The notes: generated by a model from the sequence alone, not told the origin. 40,792 nucleotides of DNA from Microbacterium sp. A20 (GCF_004794515.1 NZ_SSDF01000077.1:1-40792); one strand, 5' to 3'. Counted from the first letter of the stretch, positions 7,691-16,000 are shown. Made by a program: numbers and translations.

Positions 7691-8833
7691 GTGGCACATA
7701 AGCTGTTGGGCGTGCATGTGCCGCTCGCAACCCACCCTTTTGCGGATATGCTGCCCCGGCTCGTCGAAGACGAGATGGATGCGCTGGCTCAGGACATTGC
7801 TACGCATGGACAGCGTGAGCCGGCGACGGTGTGGACGGACACCGACGGCGTTTCGTGGCTTATTGACGGCCGGCACCGCGCTGAGGCCGCGCAACGCATC
7901 GGAGTGCCTCTGCGCACAACGCTCTTCGAAGGCACCGAGGAGGAGGCACGCGCTCTGGTGATGTCTCTCAACGTGCACAGGAGGCACCTCAGCACATCCC
8001 AGCGAGCACTCGCGGCGGGCGCACTGGCACGACGACAACGCGGCGGTGTATCAGGGCATCCGGCAGGACTTCCGCTTGCTCCGACGCAGGCGCAAGCAGC
8101 ACGGTCAGCCGGCGTTTCCGAACGCCTCGTTCGCGATGGAGCAGCCGTGATTACACACAACGACGCGGAGATCATCCGTGCTGTCGCCAACGGCGAACTG
8201 AGTGTGACAGCCGCCGCTGCCACAATTCGCGCAAGCCGAAGCGACCGGCAAGCAGCCGCTGCGCTATTTCTCGCACACCGGCGATCTTCCGCATCAGACT
8301 CATGGTTGACTCCGCCCTGGATTCTCGAGCGAGCCACCGCATGCCTCGGCGGAATCGACGGCGACGTTGCCGCGGCTCCGGAACACAACGTTCCCGCCAA
8401 CTGGCATATAACCGCGGAGGATGACGCGCTCGCCCGCCCGAACTGGGCCAACGCCGATGGGAGTGCATCTCGGCTGTGGGTCAACCCACCATACGGGGTC
8501 GGTGGACGCGGCCCCGGCGATTGGACACGTCGGGTGGTGAGCGAGTGGGAATCAGGGACAGTGGCGGCCGCTCTGTTGCTTCTCCCCGCCCGACCGGGCG
8601 CGCACTGGCAGCAAGAGCTCGCTCGTTTCCCGCGCCTCGAGTTCCGAGGGCACCTCACTTTTGAACCCGGTGAGGGAAACCCTGCCCGTGCTCGTTGGGA
8701 AACTGGGAACAGGTCTGAGGCACCGTTCGCCAGCATCCTCGTCGGAGTCGGCCTGGAGCCGTCAGATCTTCATGGTCACTTCTCGGATGTGGGCGTCGTG
8801 TTCACCGCGTTCCTGCCAGAAACGTCAGCGTAG
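7691..8833 (+). CDS. ParB-like nuclease domain fused to a Dam-like N6-adenine methyltransferase
   Basis: A 380-aa two-domain protein starting with GTG. Residues 1-100 form a ParB/sulfiredoxin-type domain with the GRHR motif at 60-63; 100-180 look like its helical DNA-binding follow-on. Residues 200-370 match the phage-type DNA N-6-adenine methyltransferase (Dam family), with DSWLTPPWIL at about 203-212 and the catalytic VNPPYG at 264-269. It should methylate adenine in the element's DNA, perhaps protecting it from restriction or marking replication. It lies 33 bases downstream of int on the same strand. A broken copy of its last third is found at 10150-10466. Confidence 0.87.
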   Translation: MAHKLLGVHVPLATHPFADMLPRLVEDEMDALAQDIATHGQREPATVWTDTDGVSWLIDGRHRAEAAQRIGVPLRTTLFEGTEEEARALVMSLNVHRRHLSTSQRALAAGALARRQRGGVSGHPAGLPLAPTQAQAARSAGVSERLVRDGAAVITHNDAEIIRAVANGELSVTAAAATIRASRSDRQAAAALFLAHRRSSASDSWLTPPWILERATACLGGIDGDVAAAPEHNVPANWHITAEDDALARPNWANADGSASRLWVNPPYGVGGRGPGDWTRRVVSEWESGTVAAALLLLPARPGAHWQQELARFPRLEFRGHLTFEPGEGNPARARWETGNRSEAPFASILVGVGLEPSDLHGHFSDVGVVFTAFLPETSA

Positions 8834-8915
8834 GGGCACTGGAGAGTCGCCGAGATTCCGAAAGCGACCGAGTCTCCGCCTCTACTAGTCGCGACGACGA
8901 ACTCTCAGCGCTCCA

Positions 8916-9215
8916 TCACGCCATGAGCCAACCAGGCAACGCCTCGTCGAGACGCGTGCGCTGCTCACCGGGCAACGCACCGCTACACGCCAGCTCCTGC
9001 TGACGACGCAGCCAGGTCCCCGCGCTCTCCACCGATGACGAGTATCCGATTTCGAGTTCTTCCATCCATGCCTCGGTGCGCATCGCCTCGGCGTCGACTT
9101 CGCGCCAGTCGGGCAACAACTCATCCAGGAAGCTGAGCTGTTCGGGCGACAGTTCGCCAACAGCGGCCTCCAGCTGGGACTCTTCGATGAAGGCGGCGGC
9201 TTCGTAAGCATTCAT
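8916..9215 (-). CDS. Small acidic protein, duplicate copy A
   Basis: A 99-aa protein, rich in Glu and Asp, starting MNAYEAAAFIEES and ending PGWLMA. It contains LLPDWREVDAEAMRTEAWMEELE, a Trp-spaced pattern reminiscent of helicase-associated repeats. The copy at 10475-10774 has the same length and about two-thirds identity, and both agree from MNAYEA onward, so the ATG at 9215 is preferred over an upstream start at 9305. No ribosome site is obvious. Function unknown; the acidic character and place in the element would suit a DNA mimic or an adaptor to the replication proteins, but that is a guess. Confidence 0.75.
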   Translation of the reverse strand: MNAYEAAAFIEESQLEAAVGELSPEQLSFLDELLPDWREVDAEAMRTEAWMEELEIGYSSSVESAGTWLRRQQELACSGALPGEQRTRLDEALPGWLMA

Positions 9216-9273
9216 GAGTTTCTGTTCCTCTGCGGTCACGGACGCGGCTCGGTTGGCTGCGTCGTTACCGTCT

Positions 9274-9575
9274 CTATGCGCGGTGCTCGTCGCTGCGGTG
9301 TCCATGCACCGCTAGCGGCCGACCGGGTGCGGGGCGCCGGCGGACCTCGACGCGCCGCAGCGCAGCCATTCCCCACAGCGGAAGGGCGCGGGCAACGCTG
9401 CCTCGCCCGACGCGACTATGCATCGACTCTTTGAACGGCCACACCCCGCATCGGAACAGCTGCTCGTCTGCACGGAAATCGATCCCTGCTGCCGACAGTG
9501 CGGAGCGGACGAACTTCGGCTCGACAGGAACTGCAGGGAGGTGCGGCCGCTGAAGCCTCTCAGCGGCCGCACCAC
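9274..9575 (-). pseudogene. Possible decayed ORF between the duplicate units
   Basis: A minus-strand frame including EPKFVRSALSAAGIDFRADEQ and FRCGVWPFKESMHSR reads like a real protein core and ends DEHRA at 9274. That ending matches EEHRA, the last residues of the 43-aa gene at 10826-10957, so at least the 3' end belongs to the duplication. No ATG or GTG is available in frame above about 9550, so the gene has lost its start or uses one I cannot see. Confidence 0.28.
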
Positions 9576-9584
9576 CCTCAGCGT

Positions 9585-10037
9585 CTAGAACTCGACGTCG
9601 TCGGCATGCGCATCGCACTTCGTGCAGCCGCAGTCGGGCCACTCGAGCGACGGAGCGAGTGGCGCCACGGGTTCGTTGCCAACTTCCCACTCGCGCCACG
9701 GGTCGACGTCGCCGCTGAGCCACAGTCCGAGCCTGAACTCGAAGTCCTGTCGGAACGACTTCATCAGCTTGTGCGTCCGCACCCCTCCTTCGAACACCTC
9801 CACACCGTATGAGTAGTTCACGCCGCACAAGACGACTGAGAACCCGTCGCGCTGGGAGACGTTCAACGCCTGCGGGTGCAAACGGGCAAAGTCTTCAGCG
9901 GTGGCCTCGTACGCGTCGATGTCGATGATGAGCAGCGCGTCCCCGTTTCCTCGGATATACAGGTCTGCGACCTCGGGCTCCGGGAGACGAGCGTCGCCGC
10001 TCGTCGAGTCCGTCGTGTCAGGTAGATTCGATGCCAT
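9585..10037 (-). CDS. Hypothetical protein, 150 aa
   Basis: A soluble acidic protein starting MASNLPDTTDST. The first 25 residues are Ser/Thr/Asp-rich; a compact domain follows with a beta-strand pair ALLIIDIDAYEA, a central FSVVLCGVNYSYGVEVF, and a C-terminal Trp-rich WLSGDVDPWREWEVG. The end, CGCTKCDAH, has two Cys and a His that could bind metal. The start is the ATG at 10037; an extended frame to 10175 has lower-quality composition. A CGCGCATAG element lies at 10100-10108, about 60 bases upstream in gene orientation. No family recognised. Confidence 0.65.
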   Translation of the reverse strand: MASNLPDTTDSTSGDARLPEPEVADLYIRGNGDALLIIDIDAYEATAEDFARLHPQALNVSQRDGFSVVLCGVNYSYGVEVFEGGVRTHKLMKSFRQDFEFRLGLWLSGDVDPWREWEVGNEPVAPLAPSLEWPDCGCTKCDAHADDVEF

Positions 10038-10099
10038 TTCAATTGCCTTATCTTGAATCGTGTCGGTCAGTCCGGCATGTCTCGCGCCGGACTTTCGCC

Positions 10100-10108
10100 C
10101 TATGCGCG
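10100..10108 (-). promoter_or_regulatory. CGCGCATAG element upstream of the 150-aa gene
   Basis: In gene orientation this reads CTCGCGCATAGGGC. It shares the 9-base core with five other sites in the element and could contain a -10 box, with transcription starting about 50 bases before the ATG at 10037. Confidence 0.4.
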
Positions 10109-10149
10109 AGCTCAGTTGACGCGGAGAAGAGACACTGGGCGAACACCGA

Positions 10150-10466
10150 TAGGACTGCGTCGCGTTTGTGGTCAATCCTGTTGCGGCGTCGGAGGACGCG
10201 GTCCAGGTGATTTACCTCGACGTGTGGCGAGTGGATAAGAAGCGGTCACCGTCCTCGTCGCGCACTGTCTACTTCCCGCGCATCCATGAGCGCGCTGGCA
10301 GCGGGAGCTACCTCGCTTCCCCTGGACCTTTCATGGCATCTGATGCCTTAGGACAGCGAGGGCAACTCAAGTCGCGCCCGCCGGCAAGAAGGCACTAGAT
10401 CGGAGACATCTATCGCCAGCATCCTTGTGGGTGTGGTCGTGGAGGCATCGGATCTTCAGGCCCGTG
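10150..10466 (+). pseudogene. Degenerate duplicate of the methyltransferase C-terminus
   Basis: The segment around 10150-10235 matches 8465-8550 of the ParB-methyltransferase gene. GVGGRGPGD is retained, while the catalytic NPPY region is scrambled by a frameshift. The segment 10410-10466 matches 8728-8790, ending in the CATCGGATCTTCA region. The middle has lost several blocks. It is a non-functional tail copy, and the gene following it (10475-10774) is the copy of the gene that follows the intact methyltransferase. Confidence 0.72.
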
Positions 10467-10474
10467 TACTCGGA

Positions 10475-10774
10475 TTAAGCCATGAGCCAGCCCGGCAGCG
10501 CCGCATCTAGACGGACTCGCTGCGCTGCAGGCAACGCCCCGCTACGAGCCAACCGCTGCTGCGTCCCTAGCCACGTCGTTGCACTTTCTACCGACGAGGA
10601 GTAGCCGATGTTGAGTTCCTCGAGCCACACCTCCGTGCGCATCGCTTCGGCGTCCACGTCTCTCCAATCGGGCAGGATCTCGTCAAGATACGCGATCTGA
10701 TCCGGAGACAGTTCTCCTACGGCATCCTCGAGCTGGCACTCTTCGATGAAGTCGGCGGCTTCGTAGGCGTTCAT
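10475..10774 (-). CDS. Small acidic protein, duplicate copy B
   Basis: A 99-aa paralogue of the 8916-9215 product, with identical length, the same MNAYEAA start and PGWLMA end, and a conserved LPDWRDVDAEAMRTEVW core. Substitutions are mostly conservative (Glu/Asp, Ile/Leu), so both copies appear to be under selection rather than decaying, in contrast to the neighbouring methyltransferase tail. GAGAAG lies about 8 bases before the ATG. Function unknown. Confidence 0.75.
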   Translation of the reverse strand: MNAYEAADFIEECQLEDAVGELSPDQIAYLDEILPDWRDVDAEAMRTEVWLEELNIGYSSSVESATTWLGTQQRLARSGALPAAQRVRLDAALPGWLMA

Positions 10775-10825
10775 AGCTGGTTCTTCTCTCGTTTCAGAAA
10801 CTGCGGGGTTTCGCATCTGACTTCT

Positions 10826-10957
10826 TCATGCGCGGTGCTCTTCCCAAACTGGTTCGCTGCCAGGCACGCAGAGCCGGCGAAGCGGTTCGCTGGTCACGGC
10901 GTCCAAGCCGAGCAGGACCGCAACCGCCAGTTCTCGGGGCAGACGGAAAATCTCCAT
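10826..10957 (-). CDS. Small protein, 43 aa, downstream of the polymerase
   Basis: An ATG at 10957 opens MEIFRLPRELAVAVLLGLDA, ending PVWEEHRA. It lies 28 bases after the polymerase stop on the same strand, so it is probably the third gene of the replication operon. One amphipathic or hydrophobic helix covers residues 9-21. The last codons and stop (CACCGCGCATGA) correspond to CACCGCGCATAG at the first duplicate unit. GGGACAG is a weak ribosome site. No function recognised. Confidence 0.45.
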   Translation of the reverse strand: MEIFRLPRELAVAVLLGLDAVTSEPLRRLCVPGSEPVWEEHRA

Positions 10958-10985
10958 CTGTCCCGGCGGTTCGGCGCAGCGGTCG

Positions 10986-12437
10986 TCAGAGGGCTCGCCA
11001 GTGCGGCCCGAGGACGACTGGTGAAGCGTTGATGGTGACGTCGCCGCATCGCGTGGGCATGAACCGCCCGAGCACTTCCATCACGGCGTCCACTTCTCGC
11101 TCCGGCGTCTCGATGATGAGCTCGTCGTGCATGGGTAGCCAGATGTGCGCCCCCTTGGGGAGGTTGTCGTGAACGTCGAGAGCGGACTTCTGGAACAAGT
11201 CATAGGCGGTCGACTGGATGAGGAGGTTGGCTCGGGCATGGGCGCTTTCTACGATTCCGAGCATCCGACCGCTCTCCAAGCGCACGCGCTCCATTCCGCG
11301 CTGCGCGTCCAACCATCCCTTCGCCACGGGATATGGCTTCCACAGCGCATCTCGGACAGCGCGTGCCTCGGCGGTGGAGCATCCGAGCATCCGTGCGGTG
11401 CGACCCACGGTCGCGCCGTACATCGTGGAGATGATGATGAGCTTGAAGGTCTTCCGAAACGCGAGCCCGTCGAATCCGGCGCGCTCAGCAGCACTCACGT
11501 ACGGGTCGCCGTTGGCCAGGTCGTGCGCGAGCACCTCGTCCCCGCTGAGAGCAGCCAAGACTCGCGGCTCGACGCCGTCATAGTCTGCAGTGACGAGCAC
11601 GTGTCCGGGACGCGCGAGCAGGAGCGGACGCATGTCCTTCGCGACGTTGTTGAGTGCGGGCCCCTTCGACGACACACGACCGCTCACCTGGGCAAAGGGT
11701 GCAAGTGTCGTGTGGACCTTCCCGCGACGAGTCGCAGCCCTGAGCTCCCGAGCCTTCGGGAGACGCCGCCTGATGTGCAGAATGTTCTCGTACAGCTCAG
11801 CGACGGCGAGCGCTGCCGAGTTGTTCTCGACCTGGCGACCGCCCCAATCATCGCTGGCAGGACCATCGACCTGAACTCCTCGCTCTCCGAGCCAGCGCAC
11901 GACGGCGTCCTCGTTCGCCCGGTCGAGGGGGTCGAAGGTCATCAGGTCCTTGACCTGTCGACGGACGTTCGCCATCTCGTCGACCGCCGCGTTGAGGCGC
12001 TCGACGTCGACCCGGATGCCCCGAGCGGTGGAGTTGGCGAGCACCGCTTCGAAACGAGATGCCTCGATGGCGTAGCGTCCCGCGCCGGGGTCGGCGCGCG
12101 CCGTTGTAAGCATGGCCTGCGCCGTTCCTGTCGGCTCGGCGCCCTTGACGCTGTGGTGAACGAGCCACGGCGTCGTCGCGTTTCGGACCCACATCCAGCC
12201 GGGCACACCGCTCCTCTTGATGAGCTCGGTCACGGTTGCGGTCCGCGTCCAGAGCCTGTGGTCGGGTAGCTCTCGCGACCAGAGACGTTCGAGGAAGTCG
12301 CCGTGGTCGCGGAGCTCGATGGTCCACTCCCCGGCGATGATGAGCTCGTGACCGCGGAGATACCCGACGAGCGGTTTAGGCGCGCTCGCGACCCAGCGGG
12401 TGAAGTCGGTTCCCGAAGCCGGTGTGAGGTACCGCAT
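10986..12437 (-). CDS. Family A DNA polymerase (phage/plasmid type)
   Basis: A 483-aa polymerase with a family A palm. SGRVSS at 252-257 matches the TGRLSS element; motif A is DYDGVE at 285-290, where cellular enzymes have DYSQIE; motif B is R328-x3-K332 to YG at 340-341; motif C is HDE at 437-439. The three essential acidic residues are present, so it should be active. Only about 230 residues precede the palm and I see no clear 3'-5' exonuclease carboxylates. It starts with ATG at 12437, sharing its A with the stop of the helicase gene (TGATG), after a perfect AGGAGG. It is the replicative polymerase of the element. Confidence 0.9.
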   Translation of the reverse strand: MRYLTPASGTDFTRWVASAPKPLVGYLRGHELIIAGEWTIELRDHGDFLERLWSRELPDHRLWTRTATVTELIKRSGVPGWMWVRNATTPWLVHHSVKGAEPTGTAQAMLTTARADPGAGRYAIEASRFEAVLANSTARGIRVDVERLNAAVDEMANVRRQVKDLMTFDPLDRANEDAVVRWLGERGVQVDGPASDDWGGRQVENNSAALAVAELYENILHIRRRLPKARELRAATRRGKVHTTLAPFAQVSGRVSSKGPALNNVAKDMRPLLLARPGHVLVTADYDGVEPRVLAALSGDEVLAHDLANGDPYVSAAERAGFDGLAFRKTFKLIIISTMYGATVGRTARMLGCSTAEARAVRDALWKPYPVAKGWLDAQRGMERVRLESGRMLGIVESAHARANLLIQSTAYDLFQKSALDVHDNLPKGAHIWLPMHDELIIETPEREVDAVMEVLGRFMPTRCGDVTINASPVVLGPHWRAL

Positions 12438-14914
12438 CAGTACACCTCCTTCTTCATACGCGCATCGCGCGCCTTCTGCTCCTGGGCCGTGAGCGGCTCG
12501 CGGACGAGTGGCTCCTGAACGCCCATCTGAAGGTCGCGCATGCTGTAGGCGTCGACTTTGAACTGCCACCGGCCACCTTTGTCGACAGCATCGACGACGA
12601 AAACACGCTCACCCACGATGACCTTGCGCCGCCGCAGACGCTTGAGCGCCTGCGACCAGCGGGCGCCGAGCTGTCGAGGGCCGATGCCGGTGAGGTCGTC
12701 CGGCACGAACATGTCGACGTCGCTGGTGAGTACCGCCTTCGCGAAGTCGGCAGCCGGCATAGGGCGGTCAACAACTTTCCAGGCATACTCGAGGGCCGGG
12801 CCCCACGCTTCGACGAGCGGGTCCGCCCCTGCGACGTCCTTGTTCCACCCTTCGAGGGCCTGCGTGGCAATCGACGTGTCGCCCTTCTTCACCCAGCTCA
12901 ACGCACCGAGGATGCGCTGCGACCAGGAGGGAGGAAAGCCCATGGGGAGGATTTCGAACGCCGGGCCCTGCTGAATGCCTCGAAGGACCATGGTGTGCGC
13001 TGCAGCGAGCAAGGTAGGTCGGTTCTCCATGATGTGGCGGGTGAGGTCCGGCACCGAGTACCTGCGCCCGGTTGCCATCTCGAGGAGCGACTTCTCGAGC
13101 CTCATAGAGAACCAACGACGAGCATGGTCGTCAGCGATGGTGACGTTGTTACCGCACGCCGTGGTGATGATGCCGCTGACGGGGACGAGTCGGTTGACGC
13201 CAAGCTCGCGGATGCTTTCGGCGCCGTCCTCAGCGGTGATGACCTTTCCGACGAACGGGCTGTTGAGGGGGCCTCGAACCTCATCGTTGTGGAAGAACCT
13301 GGTCGAGCGCGTGAGCAGAGCGGAAGCGAGAGACTTCTTACTCTCTGTGTCCTCTCCCCTTCCCAGGTTCCATTCCGTCGCCGCCTTGGACCCCTGTCCG
13401 AGAACTCGGCAGGCCTGGGCCGCGAAGCTCTTGCCCGTTCCGATTTCGTTTGCATCCCAGAGGAAGCCGATAGTTGCGGTGACGGCCGAGCGGGCACAGC
13501 TCGTCAGCATCGCCGCCATCATCCGCGCGCGGTCCCGCGGCGCGGCCCAGGGGAAGTCCTCGCAGAGCGCGTCCAGCATCTCGAAAGCAGCCTGAGCGTC
13601 CTCCTCGGTCGGCTCGTCGGGCACTGAGTATCCTTCCTGCCAGCGCCAGCGGTCCCGGTGCCCCATGATGAGCACTGCGCGCGCCGCGCGGTCATAGCCG
13701 GGCTTGGTGATGAGTCGGTCGTTGACGATGGACGGCTCGTGGACGATGTGCTCGACGGGCGGGCACATCGCACGGAGACGCATCATCACGGTCCCCAAGA
13801 CTCCGCTGGGGATGTTGCTCGTCGGACGGGCGCCGTCTTTGGTGCTCAGCATTGGCTGAATGGCGAGCAGGAGCAGCACGAGCATGTCGTCGCGGGAGTC
13901 CCACCGGATGATTTCTCCTGAGGGGGTGACGCTGAGCAGCCGTGCGGGGTTGCCGCCCGTCCCCGGTTCGCTGAAGACCAGCGGGAGGTCGCTGTCTGAC
14001 TGTTGGGTTGCCGAGGCGATGATGGTCGCGATACGCGTGGCCATCTTCTCGATGGTTTCGTCGACCATGACGTTCTCGTGCTTCGCACCCCAGATGAAAG
14101 GGGCGCTCGTTACGACGGCTCCACTCTTCTCGAGACCGGCGAGCGCCGCCTCGGGGGAATCATCCAGCAGGTCGAAGGCGGTCCAGACCTTCCCCTCCTG
14201 GACCTCGACCTTGGGGTTCTCCCTGTTGTAGCTATCTCGGGCGATTGCGATGTCTCGTGGCAGCGTGCGGAGGTCGATGGCTTGCGAAGTGGGCGCCGTC
14301 GAAGACTCCGAGGCCCAGTCCAGCATTGCACCGAGCCGATGAACCTCGGACACACCGAGACGCGTCGGGAGTCCCCGAGTGCCGCGAGCGAGGTCAGCCG
14401 CTGGGACGAACCCGGTGGTCATGAGTTCGGCGACGGCCATTCCATCGATGATGATGGCGTGCGCGGCCATGGTGCTCGCGTCGTCAATATGCACCATGAG
14501 GTACTTCCACACGTCGTCGCGCTCAACCCAATCGATGGAATCGAGGATGTCGCGGGTGCCCGTGAACCCGATGGCGTCGTGGAGCCAATCGTGGTCTGCC
14601 ATGGGCAGACGCAGCGCGGCGAGTCCGCCGCCGAGCTCGATGTCGACAGCGCCGCCTTCCATCCGCCGTGCCTGGATGCCGTGTCTGGCGAGTTCCGCGA
14701 TGGTCAGGTCGGGAGCGATGAGGTGGACGCTTGAGGGGCTGACAGTGGCCAGCCCCTCACTCTGTGCCGTCGCACCGGTGTCGGCCCGGCGGGGCCTCCA
14801 GGTACCGTCGAGGGTCTGTCCGGTCGACAGCTCGCTGACGCGACCAACGTCAGCGCGCTTAGGGGTGATGGAGAGGGTGTGGCCGCCAACATCGGCCGAA
14901 TGTAGGGAACTCAT
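12437..14914 (-). CDS. Large P-loop replication protein (primase/helicase-like)
   Basis: An 825-aa protein whose ATPase core lies at about 470-640. Walker A is EIGTGKS near 492 and Walker B is RFFHNDEV near 543, followed by a sensor-like SGIITTACGN. This fits SF3/D5-like or DUF927-like helicases of mobile-element replicons. The N-terminal 450 residues have alternating strands and helices and could hold an inactive primase or DNA-binding region, which I cannot name; the C-terminus is a winged-helix-like basic region. CCAGGAAG precedes the ATG by about 8 bases. With the coupled polymerase downstream it forms a self-contained replication module, divergent from the 11-bp repeat array and probably acting on it. 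Confidence 0.78.
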   Translation of the reverse strand: MSSLHSADVGGHTLSITPKRADVGRVSELSTGQTLDGTWRPRRADTGATAQSEGLATVSPSSVHLIAPDLTIAELARHGIQARRMEGGAVDIELGGGLAALRLPMADHDWLHDAIGFTGTRDILDSIDWVERDDVWKYLMVHIDDASTMAAHAIIIDGMAVAELMTTGFVPAADLARGTRGLPTRLGVSEVHRLGAMLDWASESSTAPTSQAIDLRTLPRDIAIARDSYNRENPKVEVQEGKVWTAFDLLDDSPEAALAGLEKSGAVVTSAPFIWGAKHENVMVDETIEKMATRIATIIASATQQSDSDLPLVFSEPGTGGNPARLLSVTPSGEIIRWDSRDDMLVLLLLAIQPMLSTKDGARPTSNIPSGVLGTVMMRLRAMCPPVEHIVHEPSIVNDRLITKPGYDRAARAVLIMGHRDRWRWQEGYSVPDEPTEEDAQAAFEMLDALCEDFPWAAPRDRARMMAAMLTSCARSAVTATIGFLWDANEIGTGKSFAAQACRVLGQGSKAATEWNLGRGEDTESKKSLASALLTRSTRFFHNDEVRGPLNSPFVGKVITAEDGAESIRELGVNRLVPVSGIITTACGNNVTIADDHARRWFSMRLEKSLLEMATGRRYSVPDLTRHIMENRPTLLAAAHTMVLRGIQQGPAFEILPMGFPPSWSQRILGALSWVKKGDTSIATQALEGWNKDVAGADPLVEAWGPALEYAWKVVDRPMPAADFAKAVLTSDVDMFVPDDLTGIGPRQLGARWSQALKRLRRRKVIVGERVFVVDAVDKGGRWQFKVDAYSMRDLQMGVQEPLVREPLTAQEQKARDARMKKEVY

Positions 14915-14940
14915 TGCGTAGTCTTCCTGGAGAAACGTGG

Positions 14941-14962
14941 ACGGCCGCTGGTCTGCGGCCGT
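14941..14962. repeat. Inverted repeat in the helicase leader
   Basis: ACGGCCGC (14941-14948) and GCGGCCGT (14955-14962) form a perfect 8-bp stem with a 6-base loop, 27 bases before the helicase ATG. It may act as an operator or a leader hairpin. Confidence 0.45.
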
Positions 14963-15022
14963 GGCCTCACCTGGTGGTGACGCCGGGCTTGTCGCTCCCC
15001 TACCGGGCGAGCGATGTGCCCC

Positions 15023-15031
15023 CTATGCGCG
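15023..15031 (-). promoter_or_regulatory. CGCGCATAG element, proximal, upstream of the helicase gene
   Basis: In gene orientation it reads CTCGCGCATAGGGGG, about 110 bases before the helicase ATG. It may hold the -10 box of the replication operon. Confidence 0.4.
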
Positions 15032-15113
15032 AGGTCTGCGAGTGCTAAATCAGACATCTGCTGCGTTTTTCTGGCGAGCCCATCGCGGACCCGTTCAGGT
15101 TGCGACTCTGCCC

Positions 15114-15122
15114 CTATGCGCG
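15114..15122 (-). promoter_or_regulatory. CGCGCATAG element, distal, upstream of the helicase gene
   Basis: A second copy 91 bases further upstream reads GACGCGCATAGGGG. Two spaced copies before one operon suit repressor binding or tandem promoters. Between this element and 15580 I see no convincing gene; a plus-strand frame from 15329 has weak coding character and runs into the repeat array. Confidence 0.4.
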
Positions 15123-15580
15123 TCACCCGCAGACGGCCACAGACGACTACCTGATCCGGGACATCTGGTCGCCGCCGCGGGTCCGAGATCCAGGACAAGT
15201 CGTCGATCCATTGGCTCATCCACACAGTTCGAGGGGATCAACTGCACCCCCGAGATCGCCGTCATGACGCCAAAGTCGGCGAAGTGATGCAGTAAACGGT
15301 GCGTCAGCGGCCTTCCCTCCGAAGACCGATGGATACCGCTAGCGCTGAAGCAGCCAAGGTCGCTTTCGACCCTTCAACTGCGCCTCTCCCTCTCGATCCC
15401 TGGAACTGCAAGGAACTTCGGCGGGCAGTTGACGCCTTGCAACTGCATGCTGCCGACCGTTTGGCCGTTCGCACCCCGTCCCCGCGCCCTTCGGATGACC
15501 GTGCACACGTACGCGGGGCCACAGGCGGATGCGCCTCCTTGTTTATCGCTCAGTCACATCGGGCATGCGCCGTCATCGCG

Positions 15581-15905
15581 GTCTCGCAGCGATACGGCGG
15601 GTATACGGCGCCGATATGGCGGGGATATAGCAGCCATGCAGTAGCGATACATCGTCGATATCGCAGGGTCGTAGCAGGCATTCAGCAACGACGTAGCCAC
15701 CACGCATCACGGATATAGCAAGGATATAGAGGCAATAAGGAGACACTAGGGACGCAACATAGATATGGCAGAGATATAGCAGGGGTGCAGCAGGGATCTA
15801 GCAGGGGTGCAGCAGGGATCTAGCAGGGGTGCAGCAGGGATCCAGCAGAGATATGACCGGGATACAGCAGAGATCGAGCAGGGACGCAGCGTCGATATCG
15901 CAGCC
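15581..15905 (+). repeat. Phased 11-bp tandem repeat array (candidate origin or centromere)
   Basis: The array has about 29 units of exactly 11 bp, consensus ATATAGCAGGG. Fifteen units run from 15581 to 15745, then a 6-base insertion (15746-15751) shifts the phase, and 14 units run from 15752 to 15905. Units 15785-15839 alternate GTGCAGCAGGG with ATCTAGCAGGG, forming a 22-bp higher-order repeat. An 11-bp period puts every unit on nearly the same face of the helix. It lies in the only long intergenic region between the replication operon and the divergent operon. Known parallels are plasmid replication iterons and the 11-bp parC repeats of plasmid R1. The unit is not a multiple of three, so it is not protein-coding repetition. 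Confidence 0.85.
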
Positions 15906-15933
15906 TTGCAACAGGAATAGGCCGCGACTATTC

Positions 15934-16000
15934 GGTAGCACTAAAGTTGCGAGATAGCATCTTCCGGCGGCTGGTAGCACCTCAGTTGAGAGCATCTAAG
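15934..16000 (+). repeat. Imperfect 39-bp-spaced direct repeat
   Basis: GGTAGCACTAAAGTTGCGAG (15934) recurs as GGTAGCACCTCAGTTGAGAG (15973), each followed by AGCATCT. It lies between the 11-bp array and the metallophosphoesterase gene, in the right place for operator sites. Confidence 0.6.

Noticed and set aside
11145..12269. 374-codon plus-strand frame antisense to the polymerase
   Set aside because: The polymerase on the minus strand has all family A motifs; the opposite frame has none.
15299..15718. Plus-strand ORF running into the 11-bp array
   Set aside because: The first 60 codons are mildly coding-like, but there is no ribosome site and the rest is translated repeat DNA whose 11-bp unit is incompatible with a conserved protein frame.
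15581..15905. CRISPR array
   Set aside because: Units are 11 bp and contiguous with no spacers; no cas genes are present.
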